Shown piece after piece: positions 1 to 5,867 of a stretch of 5,867 nucleotides of DNA. The DNA lies in assembly GCA_019310865.1 (NCBI GenBank), contig JAFDDL010000256.1:1-5867 (forward strand). The letters are read 5' to 3'. Origin of the DNA: Deltaproteobacteria bacterium (GTDB taxonomy: Bacteria; Desulfobacterota; Desulfobacteria; Desulfobacterales; JAFDDL01). The notes under the pieces were generated by a model. That model worked only from the letters and a program-made list of their open reading frames with translations. It made no database searches and was not told where the DNA came from. Positions within the stretch are counted from its first letter, which is position 1; each line of letters begins with the position of its first letter. Position numbers and translations under genes: made by a program.

Positions 1-1
1 A

Positions 2-319
2 TTTCGGCTTCAGGTTGCCGGAGAAAATCTGACCCGCAAAAAAAAGGAGCTGGCCGGCGAAGTGGAACGAATCGACTTTAACGCCGTGGCATTGAAAGAG
101 CGAGCCGAAATTCAACAAGAAACGGTGGCGCTGTCACGGGATAACTATAAAGATGCCCGGGCGCAGTACCGGGCCGGCACCATTACCCTCACAAGGCTGG
201 GAGATTTCAATCTGGCCTATGCTGAAGCCAGATTCCTTCTGCTTCGGGTCTATTTCCTGCAACAGGAGTTAAACAGCGATGTACTGGCGTTGTTGGAAAT
301 GCCGACATCCGTACCATAA
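2..319 (+). CDS. TolC-family outer-membrane efflux protein, C-terminal fragment
   Basis: This is the last 105 codons of a gene that enters from the left edge; the frame is open to the first base, so the true start lies outside the window and the internal GTG at 62 is not a credible start. The visible protein is a charged, helical stretch followed by a segment of the type DNYKDARAQYRAGTIT, then a long helix ending near ALLEMPTSVP. That order (long helix, YxxG turn, long helix with alternating small and hydrophobic residues) is typical of the final coiled-coil hairpin of TolC/OEP proteins, which form the trimeric outer-membrane channel of tripartite efflux or type I secretion pumps. The partner membrane-fusion and inner-membrane pump genes would be expected upstream, but this is not visible. 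The substrate cannot be judged. The assignment rests on pattern recognition of the C-terminal hairpin only; a functionally unrelated helical protein is possible but less likely. Confidence 0.72.
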   Translation, partial: FRLQVAGENLTRKKKELAGEVERIDFNAVALKERAEIQQETVALSRDNYKDARAQYRAGTITLTRLGDFNLAYAEARFLLLRVYFLQQELNSDVLALLEMPTSVP

Positions 320-351
320 GGATCGCGACAACCCATCCGGAGGCTTAATCC

Positions 352-1650
352 ATGCGCGTGGTAACGACTCACAAGAACACGGATTTTGACGCATTGTCGT
401 CCATGATTGCGGCCACGATCCTATGCCCGGATTTGGTTCCGGTGTTGCCGAAGCCGGTTAATCATAATGTTAAGGAATTTTTGGCAATCCATAAGGATCT
501 TTTAAAGCTCCGCACCTGGAAAGAGGTGGATCCAAACGCCATTTCACAGCTCATGGTTGTGGACACAGACGTCTGGCAGCGACTGGGCGTCCCCGATGCT
601 GTAAAATGCAGATCCGATCTGGATATTGTGCTGTATGACCACCATCCTGCAAATGGTGATATTATCCCCTCAACGGAATACCGGGAGGCAGTCGGGGCAA
701 CGATCACCCTAATGATACGGCAGCTAAAAGCAGCGAATAAGCCCCTGACCCGCATTCAATCGACACTGTTCCTGACTGGATTGTATGAGGATACCGGAAA
801 CCTAACCTTTTCGAGCACCACCCCTGAAGATGCATATGCCGCCGGCTACCTGCTCGAGAACGGTGCAGAACTGAACATTTTGAACCTCTTGCTTCGACCC
901 GCGTATGGCGAAAAACAAAAAAACACGCTTTTTGAAATGCTCAAAGGTGCCCATCGACTAAAGATAAATGGATATAACGTGAGTATTTCTAAACTCGAGA
1001 TCGATGGTTTCGTTGAAAATCTGGCGGTTGTTGTGCACATGTTCCGAGAGATCCTCAATGTGGATGCGGCCTTTGGATTGTTTATGGCCAAAGGCAATTG
1101 TATCGTAATCGGTCGAAGCAACCATGAACAGATAAACATCGGTACCATTATGCGCAGCATGGGCGGCGGCGGGCATCCCGGAGCCGGCTCTGCCATGATT
1201 AAGGCGAAATCTTCGAATGCCATCGAAGTGTGGCTTCAGGAACTGATTGCCGGAAATCAGCGCTCTTCGATTCAAATCAGTGATCTGATGTCTTTCCCGG
1301 TATTCACCGTCCAAGATGAGGCCAAAATGGCAGAAGCAGCCAAAATTCTGCGTCAGCGCGGATGTACCGGTATGCCGGTTGTCAATGCATCGGAAGGTCT
1401 TGTGGGGGTGCTATCGCGCCGGGATTTCCATGGGAGAATAAAAAAAGAGGCCCAGTTGAATTCACCGGTAAAAGCTTTCATGAGCAGAGATATCGTTACG
1501 ATTGAACCTGGGAAAAGCCCCGTAAATGCCGCTCGGCTAATGATTAAACACGATATCGGTCGACTGCCCGTAGTGGAAAACGGGAAAATAATCGGTATCC
1601 TCACCCGATCGGACGTCATGCGGTATTATTACGATCTGATGCCCGACTGA
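352..1650 (+). CDS. DHH/DHHA1 phosphoesterase with tandem CBS domains
   Basis: This predicted soluble protein of 432 residues has a DHH-superfamily phosphoesterase core. The metal-binding motifs visible are HKNTDFDA (residues 7-14, with D11 and D13), VVDTD (69-73), the signature DHH at 96-98, and YEDTGNL (145-151). A DHHA1 substrate-binding domain follows, with GRSNHEQINIG (254-264) and the glycine-rich GGGGHPGAG (271-279). Two CBS domains fill the C-terminus (about 308-362 and 373-430), each with a typical G-[IV]-[IL]-[ST]-R-x-D end; such pairs usually bind adenine nucleotides and act as regulators. DHH/DHHA1 enzymes hydrolyse phosphodiester bonds in oligoribonucleotides, cyclic dinucleotides or pyrophosphate; which one applies here cannot be read from sequence. 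Related deltaproteobacterial proteins carry an additional poly(A)-polymerase/CCA-adding domain after the CBS pair; it is absent here. The start is supported by GGAGG at 339-343, 8 nt upstream, and by the conserved motif beginning right after it. htpG follows after 19 bp, so co-transcription is likely. Confidence 0.9.
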   Translation: MRVVTTHKNTDFDALSSMIAATILCPDLVPVLPKPVNHNVKEFLAIHKDLLKLRTWKEVDPNAISQLMVVDTDVWQRLGVPDAVKCRSDLDIVLYDHHPANGDIIPSTEYREAVGATITLMIRQLKAANKPLTRIQSTLFLTGLYEDTGNLTFSSTTPEDAYAAGYLLENGAELNILNLLLRPAYGEKQKNTLFEMLKGAHRLKINGYNVSISKLEIDGFVENLAVVVHMFREILNVDAAFGLFMAKGNCIVIGRSNHEQINIGTIMRSMGGGGHPGAGSAMIKAKSSNAIEVWLQELIAGNQRSSIQISDLMSFPVFTVQDEAKMAEAAKILRQRGCTGMPVVNASEGLVGVLSRRDFHGRIKKEAQLNSPVKAFMSRDIVTIEPGKSPVNAARLMIKHDIGRLPVVENGKIIGILTRSDVMRYYYDLMPD

Positions 1651-1669
1651 AAATCATTAAGGAGAAACA

Positions 1670-3598
1670 ATGGAAAGTAAGAAAGAAACGCATGCGTTCA
1701 AGACCGAAGTCCAGCAACTGTTACATCTCATCATCAATTCGCTCTACTCACACCAGGAGATATTCCTACGGGAGCTGATATCCAATGCATCCGATGCCAT
1801 TGACAGGTTACGATTCCAATCCCAGACCCATGCTGATATTTTAGGTGATGATACGGAATTTAAAATTAGAATCGATGTAGACAAGGGTAAAAATACCCTT
1901 CAAATTTCCGATAACGGCATCGGCATGACCTATGATGAGGTTCTGGAGAATATCGGAACCATCGCAAAAAGCGGAACGGCCGCCTTTCAAACGGCACTGG
2001 AAAAATCGAAAGCGGAAAACGCATTGTCCCCTGAACTAATCGGCCAATTCGGTGTTGGTTTTTACAGCGCCTTTATGGTTGCGGAGCGAATTATTCTAAA
2101 AACGCGCATTGCCGGGGCGAACCAGGCCACTTTGTGGGAGTCCACCGGTGATGGTTCCTTTACCATACAGGAAAGCGATAAAGGGTCCCGGGGGACGACG
2201 ATCCTATTGCATCTGAAAACGCCGGAACCGGATGGTCAGAATTTTACAGATGAGTGGACGATCCGGGAAACCATAAAAAAATATTCGGATTTTGTCAATT
2301 ATCCCATCGTTATGGAGGTTGAACGCGACGAACCCATTCCTGAAAATGAACAAATACTGGACAAGGAAAACAAGCCGGTTGGAAAAACCACCCGGACGGT
2401 ACGAAAGCCGGAAACACTTAATTCAATGAAGGCCATTTGGGCCAAAGATAAAAAAGAGGTAACCGATGAAGAATATAAAGAATTTTATACACATTTGAGC
2501 CATGATTGGAATCCACCGCTTACGCATCTGCATTTGAAATTGGAGGGCACTACCGAATACAGTGCATTGTTATATATCCCTTCCAAAGCGCCGTTTGACC
2601 TGATGAGTCCGGATCGCAAACATGGGATTCATCTTTATTGCAAGCGGGTTTTCATCATGGACAACTGCCGGGAGCTGATGCCGGAATATTTAAGCTTTGT
2701 GAAAGGTGTTGTGGATGCGTCGGATTTAAACCTGAACGTGAGCCGCGAAATTCTGCAGCAGGATCGATTGGTCAGAAATATTCGAAGGAATTTGGTGAAG
2801 AAAATTTTCGATCTGCTGTCCGACATGAAGACGGATGTCTATGACACCTTTTACAAAGAATTCGGTCACATTCTCAAGGTAGGCGTTCATACGGATCCGG
2901 AAAACAAAGAGAAAATATCCGAATTGATACGATACCGCACCTCCCGAACGGATGGCAAAACCATTTCATTACAAGAATATGTCGCCAATATGAAACCGGG
3001 GCAGAAGGATATCTATTACATTACCGGCGATAATGCGACCACGCTGCTAAACAGCCCGCACCTCGAGCAGCTCAAGGAAAAGGATTACGAAGTTCTGATC
3101 ATGACCGATCCAGTGGACGAGTGGGTTGTACTGAGCCTGACTGAATATGACGGCAAGCCGTTAAAGAGCGCCGAAAAAGGTGATTTGGAAGTCGATAGCG
3201 TCGATGCGGGTAAAAAGGATGCTTACGCGAGCCTCTTTGGTTTTATTAAAGGGAAACTGGGGGATAAGGTCAAAGAAGTAAGAGCATCCAGTCGACTTCG
3301 AGACTCGGTGGCCTGTCTTTCCGGAGAGACCGGAGATATGAGTGGTTATATGGAAAAAATACTAAAGGCGTCCGGCCAGAACGCCCCGGAAAATAGGCGA
3401 ATACTGGAATTAAATACAAATCATCCCGTACTTGAAAAAATCAACTCGCTTTATGAGCAGGACCGGAACAACCCGTTGTTAACAGATTACAGTGAGCTCA
3501 TATTTGATATGGCAGTCGTGGGTGAAGGGGGCAAAATTGAAAATCCTTCGAAGTTTTCCCGAACCGTAGGAGATCTTCTTGCCAAATCGCTCGGATAA
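1670..3598 (+). CDS. htpG: Molecular chaperone HtpG (bacterial Hsp90)
   Basis: This encodes a 642-residue cytoplasmic ATP-dependent chaperone that works as a homodimer on partly folded client proteins, usually with DnaK. The length is normal for bacterial HtpG. The N-terminal GHKL ATPase domain shows [17 protein letters not shown] (residues 32-48, with E35, N39 and D42), DNGIGM (81-86), IGTIAKSGT (95-103) and [13 protein letters not shown] (125-137), the nucleotide-binding set and lid. The middle domain contains the [10 protein letters not shown] segment (355-364), whose arginine R359 corresponds to the catalytic-loop arginine that contacts ATP. The C-terminal dimerisation domain includes [11 protein letters not shown] (577-587). 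There is no eukaryotic-type charged linker expansion and no MEEVD tail, as expected for bacteria. The start is set by AAGGAG at 1659-1664 and the conserved N-terminus [13 protein letters not shown]. No CIRCE element or clear heat-shock promoter is seen in the 19 bp upstream, so expression probably depends on a promoter further upstream. No damaged motifs were seen. Confidence 0.98.
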   Translation: MESKKETHAFKTEVQQLLHLIINSLYSHQEIFLRELISNASDAIDRLRFQSQTHADILGDDTEFKIRIDVDKGKNTLQISDNGIGMTYDEVLENIGTIAKSGTAAFQTALEKSKAENALSPELIGQFGVGFYSAFMVAERIILKTRIAGANQATLWESTGDGSFTIQESDKGSRGTTILLHLKTPEPDGQNFTDEWTIRETIKKYSDFVNYPIVMEVERDEPIPENEQILDKENKPVGKTTRTVRKPETLNSMKAIWAKDKKEVTDEEYKEFYTHLSHDWNPPLTHLHLKLEGTTEYSALLYIPSKAPFDLMSPDRKHGIHLYCKRVFIMDNCRELMPEYLSFVKGVVDASDLNLNVSREILQQDRLVRNIRRNLVKKIFDLLSDMKTDVYDTFYKEFGHILKVGVHTDPENKEKISELIRYRTSRTDGKTISLQEYVANMKPGQKDIYYITGDNATTLLNSPHLEQLKEKDYEVLIMTDPVDEWVVLSLTEYDGKPLKSAEKGDLEVDSVDAGKKDAYASLFGFIKGKLGDKVKEVRASSRLRDSVACLSGETGDMSGYMEKILKASGQNAPENRRILELNTNHPVLEKINSLYEQDRNNPLLTDYSELIFDMAVVGEGGKIENPSKFSRTVGDLLAKSLG

Positions 3599-3629
3599 AA
3601 CGCACCTATTTTTCTTGATCGGTAAGCGC

Positions 3630-3658
3630 TTGTTTTTCGGTGAATTTCAATGTAGAAT
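3630..3658 (+). promoter_or_regulatory. Possible sigma-70-type promoter before hisB
   Basis: The 96 bp gap between htpG and hisB contains TTGTTT (3630-3635) and TAGAAT (3653-3658) separated by 17 bp. The -10 box matches the consensus TATAAT at five of six positions and the -35 box TTGACA at three of six. The predicted transcript would start near 3665, about 30 bases before the hisB start codon. This is the only larger gap in the window and a natural place for a new transcription unit. The match is by eye, and AT-rich sequence gives such matches by chance fairly often. Confidence 0.4.
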
Positions 3659-3682
3659 GCATAAATTTAGTTATCATTAACC

Positions 3683-3695
3683 TGGGAGCCTCCCA
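3683..3695 (+). promoter_or_regulatory. hisB ribosome-binding site within a small hairpin
   Basis: The Shine-Dalgarno sequence GGGAG (3684-3688) lies 6 nt before the hisB ATG at 3695 and confirms that start. The same bases form part of a perfect short inverted repeat, TGGGA-GCC-TCCCA, a five-pair stem with a three-base loop whose last base is the A of the start codon. In RNA this stem could partly hide the ribosome-binding site. The inverted repeat is directly visible; any regulatory effect is inference, and so short a stem can arise by chance. Confidence 0.45.
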
Positions 3696-4294
3696 TGACT
3701 GATCGTTGTTCGACCGTGGAACGGAAAACCAAAGAAACTCAGATTCGCATTGCGCTGAACCTTGATGGGCCCGAAAAAGAAAACCGGATCAAAACCGGCG
3801 TTCCCTTTTTTGACCATATGCTGACCCTGTTTGCTCTCCACGGCTTCATGGGGCTCTCGGTCACAGCCACGGGGGACATCGACATCGATTTTCATCATAC
3901 CATAGAAGATCTGGGGTTGGTGCTTGGGGATGCGCTTAACAACGCGCTGGGAGACCGCAAAGGCATTCGTCGATACGGACACGCCGCTACGCCCATGGAC
4001 GAAACGCTGTCCATGGTTACCATCGACTTGTCATACAGACCTTATCTGATTTATCAAGTTCCGGTCAACTTACTTCAAACCGGTAACAGCCTCACGAGTA
4101 TGGCCAAAGAGTTTTTTCGAGCCGTGGCAACCCGAGCCGGCATGAATCTGCATATAAACGTATCATATGGTGAAAATGAACACCATATTCTGGAGTCCAT
4201 TTTCAAGTCATTTGGAAGGGCATTGGACCAAGCAAGCAAATTGGACGGGAGAATCATCGATATTCAATCGTCCAAAGGAACCTTAAAGGAATAA
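3695..4294 (+). CDS. hisB: Imidazoleglycerol-phosphate dehydratase
   Basis: The enzyme dehydrates imidazole glycerol phosphate to imidazole acetol phosphate in histidine biosynthesis, in the cytoplasm, as a large Mn-dependent oligomer. At 199 residues it is the monofunctional form; there is no N-terminal histidinol-phosphatase domain as in the E. coli fusion. Both family signatures are complete: IDFHHTIEDLGLVLG (residues 64-78) and GENEHHILESIFK (159-171), which carry the duplicated HHxxE metal ligands (H67, H68, E71 and H163, H164, E167). FFDHML (38-43), PMDETL (100-105) and the C-terminal SSKGTL (192-197) also match. The residue between D65 and H67 is Phe, where Asp is common in other HisB proteins; this position is variable in the family signature. 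The N-terminus STVERKTKETQI is typical and the ribosome-binding site fits. It is the first gene of a tight cluster: the lipoprotein gene starts 4 bp after its stop. Confidence 0.97.
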   Translation: MTDRCSTVERKTKETQIRIALNLDGPEKENRIKTGVPFFDHMLTLFALHGFMGLSVTATGDIDIDFHHTIEDLGLVLGDALNNALGDRKGIRRYGHAATPMDETLSMVTIDLSYRPYLIYQVPVNLLQTGNSLTSMAKEFFRAVATRAGMNLHINVSYGENEHHILESIFKSFGRALDQASKLDGRIIDIQSSKGTLKE

Positions 4295-4298
4295 TCCC

Positions 4299-4991
4299 AT
4301 GTCAAAAACACCTGGTTTTCAACGATCGATCCCCGTGGCGTTATGTATGGTGACATGCATGGCATTTCTATTCGGATGTACACCGAGCGCAACAAAGGCT
4401 CGTCCCGAACCGGTGAATATCCGTCTCGAATCGATTATTGTTTTACCGTTCAAGGATCAGGCAGCACTGAGAGGGGTCAACGTCTTGCATCATTGTCGGG
4501 TATGCGGAGCCGTTTACACGACCGGGACGGTCACCGGTGGTGCTGCGGATTTCATGACCCAGGAGACGATCCGTTTACTGAAAAAAAGAAACACCGTTTC
4601 CCTGATCTCCAATGATAGGGTCATCGGGGTTCAGGCATATATACTATCCAAACATGAAACCGAACCGTCACCCATCGAATTGATTGCGGAAATCGGTCGT
4701 GAGATCGGTGCTGACGCCGTTCTGGTGGGTAGCGTTTACCGATTTCAGCAGCGAGTTGGCCAGGACTATTCAGCTGAAACCCCCTCAGCGGTGGGATTTG
4801 ATATCGGATTGGTTAATTCAAAGACCGGCCGGTTATTGTGGCAAAAGCAATTTGATGAATCACAACAACCATTATCCGACAACTTATTTAAAATCGGAAC
4901 GTTTTTCAAGCGAGGCGCCAAATGGATCACCGCTGAGGAATTGGCTGTTTCGGGCTTGAATAATGTTCTTGAGACCTCTCCAATACCATGA
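4299..4991 (+). CDS. Predicted lipoprotein, LpoB/TolB-N/CsgG-like fold, in his operon
   Basis: This 230-residue protein has a lipoprotein signal peptide: basic N-terminus (K3, R9), a hydrophobic stretch from about residue 11, and the lipobox LFGC with the lipidated Cys at 27. The +2 residue is Thr, so by the E. coli rule it would go to the outer membrane. The mature part begins with an IIVLPFKD strand (46-53), then an HHCRVCG segment (64-70), an amphipathic helix with TQETIRLLKKR (87-97), a strand GADAVLVGSVYRF (137-149), and a C-terminal half with VGFDIGLVNSKTGRLLWQKQFDE (165-187, given here as a guide to position only). This pattern, a 'lives at PF' strand followed by GADavlvG and tGrvlWs-type strands, recalls periplasmic alpha/beta lipoproteins such as LpoB, CsgG and the TolB N-domain; the family link is by resemblance only. 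Its function is unknown. The Shine-Dalgarno AAAGGA (4285-4290) lies inside the end of hisB, and the stop overlaps the hisA start (ATGA), so it is very probably translated as part of the his transcript. Confidence 0.85.
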   Translation: MSKTPGFQRSIPVALCMVTCMAFLFGCTPSATKARPEPVNIRLESIIVLPFKDQAALRGVNVLHHCRVCGAVYTTGTVTGGAADFMTQETIRLLKKRNTVSLISNDRVIGVQAYILSKHETEPSPIELIAEIGREIGADAVLVGSVYRFQQRVGQDYSAETPSAVGFDIGLVNSKTGRLLWQKQFDESQQPLSDNLFKIGTFFKRGAKWITAEELAVSGLNNVLETSPIP

Positions 4992-5773
4992 ATATCATTC
5001 CGGCAATCGATCTAAAAAATGGGCGATGTGTGCGACTCTTGCAGGGGCGTATGGATTCGGAAACCGTGTTTTCCGATGATCCGGTTTCCATGGCGGAAAA
5101 ATGGGCAACGCTCGGTGCGCAACTGATTCACATCGTTGACCTGGATGGCGCGGTTGAAAAGGCACCCCGAAATTTGGGCGTCATCAAGAACATATTAAGC
5201 CGGGTCAGCATACCGATTCAGCTGGGGGGAGGCATCCGAACCCTCGATACCGTTGATCGGTATGTTGATCTGGGGGTCAGTCGGGTCATTATTGGAACCG
5301 AAGCGATTCGAAATCCGAAATTGATTGAAGAAGCCTGTCGAAAATACCCGGATCAAATCATTGTCGGGATTGACGCTCGAAATGGTCGGGTTGCAATCGA
5401 GGGGTGGACCGAAACAACGGACGTTGAGGCCATCTCGCTGGCTCGAACATTTGAAGATAGCGGTGTATGTGCCATTAACTTTACCGATATCCATCGCGAT
5501 GGAATGCAAACCGGCCCGAATATAGCGGAAACCAGGCGACTGGCCGAATCCATATCCATACCGGTTGTGGCCTCAGGCGGCATTGGTAGTATTCAGGACG
5601 TTCAGAATTTGCTGCCCCTGGCATCTGTCGGTGTTGTGGGAATGATCACGGGCAGAGCATTATATACCGGCAGCTTGGATCTTTCGGAGGCCATCGTACT
5701 GGCAAAGAAATATGGGGTTACCGCACCTAAGGATCGGAAACTCAATAACTTGAACGATATTGCTCGTCTTTAG
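4988..5773 (+). CDS. hisA: ProFAR isomerase (HisA)
   Basis: HisA is 1-(5-phosphoribosyl)-5-[(5-phosphoribosylamino)methylideneamino]imidazole-4-carboxamide isomerase. It performs the Amadori rearrangement of ProFAR to PRFAR, the substrate of HisF/HisH, in the cytoplasm as a (beta/alpha)8 barrel. The two catalytic aspartates are visible, D8 in IPAIDLKNG and D129 in VGIDARNG, as are the phosphate-binding loops LGGGIR (79-84) and ASGGIG (195-200), the TDIHRDG loop (166-172) and GRALY (222-226). It is HisA rather than HisF by the IPAIDLKNGRCVRLLQG start and the VDLDGA motif (50-55). At 261 residues it is about 15-20 longer than most HisA proteins; the extra part is a polar tail after KKYGVT. No good Shine-Dalgarno is seen before the ATG, and the start overlaps the stop of the lipoprotein gene by four bases, so translation is probably coupled. 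The stop codon lies inside a long inverted repeat. hisF would often follow, but the window ends. Confidence 0.97.
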   Translation: MNIIPAIDLKNGRCVRLLQGRMDSETVFSDDPVSMAEKWATLGAQLIHIVDLDGAVEKAPRNLGVIKNILSRVSIPIQLGGGIRTLDTVDRYVDLGVSRVIIGTEAIRNPKLIEEACRKYPDQIIVGIDARNGRVAIEGWTETTDVEAISLARTFEDSGVCAINFTDIHRDGMQTGPNIAETRRLAESISIPVVASGGIGSIQDVQNLLPLASVGVVGMITGRALYTGSLDLSEAIVLAKKYGVTAPKDRKLNNLNDIARL

Positions 5774-5850
5774 GTCCGTCTTCTGCGTTGCGTTAAAGCC
5801 CACATACGTAAAGTATGAGAGCTTCAACGCGCCTTGAATACGAACCTAAA
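5769..5850. repeat. Imperfect inverted repeat overlapping hisA stop
   Basis: An 82 bp, nearly symmetrical imperfect inverted repeat centred at about 5810. From the outside in: TTTAGGTCCGTCTTC (5769-5783) pairs with 5836-5850 at 13 of 15 positions; a short unpaired part follows; GCGTTAAAGC (5790-5799) pairs with GCTTCAACGC (5821-5830) at 9 of 10; a 3x3 internal loop; then CATAC (5803-5807) pairs with GTATG (5813-5817) around the loop GTAAA. The symmetry may go further: ATTGC at 5759-5763 mirrors GCAAT at 5857-5861, and ACGA at 5754-5757 mirrors TCGT at 5864-5867, again centred at about 5810, so the element may reach back into hisA and forward beyond the window. No transposase and no U-tract after the stem are seen. 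It resembles dispersed palindromic (REP- or MITE-like) elements found between genes in Desulfobacterales genomes, from memory only. As RNA it could form a hairpin that protects the his message or slows transcription. The hisA stop codon (5771-5773) lies in the left arm. Confidence 0.8.
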
Positions 5851-5867
5851 TCCTTCGCAATCTTCGT

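Noticed and set aside
62..319. Complete small protein starting at the GTG at 62
   Set aside because: The frame stays open to the left edge with in-character helical sequence and there is no ribosome-binding site, so it is the end of a larger gene.
846..1223. Reverse-strand reading frames opposite the DHH-CBS gene
   Set aside because: They lie wholly within a gene with clear conserved motifs, lack recognisable domains and are explained as shadow frames.
3623..3636. AAGCGCTT palindrome followed by TTTT as a terminator of htpG
   Set aside because: The stem would be at most four self-complementary pairs with no room for a loop, so it is not a credible intrinsic terminator.
3677..3982. Reverse-strand reading frame opposite the start of hisB
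   Set aside because: It overlaps the strongly conserved HisB signatures and shows no domain of its own.
4488..4508. c-type haem-binding motif in the lipoprotein
   Set aside because: The CxxC is followed by Gly, not His, so the CxxCH motif is not met.
4343..4959. Alternative + strand frames inside the lipoprotein gene
   Set aside because: The lipoprotein frame has a signal peptide, lipobox, fitting ribosome-binding site and tight spacing to both his genes; the other frames have none of these.
5790..5867. Rho-independent terminator after hisA
   Set aside because: A stem is present, but no run of T follows it, and the symmetry extends well beyond a normal terminator; a dispersed palindrome fits better.

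Overview
This 5.9 kb window looks like an ordinary chromosomal segment from a Gram-negative bacterium. It is most likely a deltaproteobacterium of the sulfate-reducing Desulfobacterales type. That guess rests on three things remembered from such genomes: the style of the DHH-DHHA1-CBS-CBS protein, the character of the small lipoprotein, and the long inverted repeat with a TACGTAAAGTA-like core after hisA. It is an inference, because no rRNA or other marker gene is present. All six supported genes lie on the + strand, and the longest gap between genes is only 96 bp.

Layout: the 3' end of a TolC-type outer-membrane efflux gene (2-319) runs in from the left edge. It is followed, each time after a short gap with a good Shine-Dalgarno sequence, by a 432-residue DHH/DHHA1 phosphoesterase with two CBS domains (352-1650) and by htpG, the bacterial Hsp90 (1670-3598). 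A 96 bp gap (3599-3694) holds a plausible promoter and opens a second cluster: hisB (3695-4294), a 230-residue predicted lipoprotein (4299-4991) and hisA (4988-5773). The window ends inside an imperfect inverted repeat of at least 82 bp that overlaps the hisA stop codon.

How the genes fit together: hisB and hisA encode two steps of histidine biosynthesis, and the lipoprotein gene is tightly packed between them, with a 4 bp gap on one side and an ATGA stop/start overlap on the other. The lipoprotein resembles the alpha/beta fold of LpoB/TolB-N/CsgG-like envelope lipoproteins and has no obvious role in histidine synthesis. The first three genes may be co-transcribed by spacing, but they share no evident pathway (efflux, phosphoesterase, chaperone).

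No tRNA, rRNA, CRISPR array, transposase, phage gene or toxin/defence module is visible. The items most worth a second look are the lipoprotein locked into the his operon, its HHCRVCG segment, and the repeat at the hisA 3' end. I see no convincing evidence for an entirely new system.
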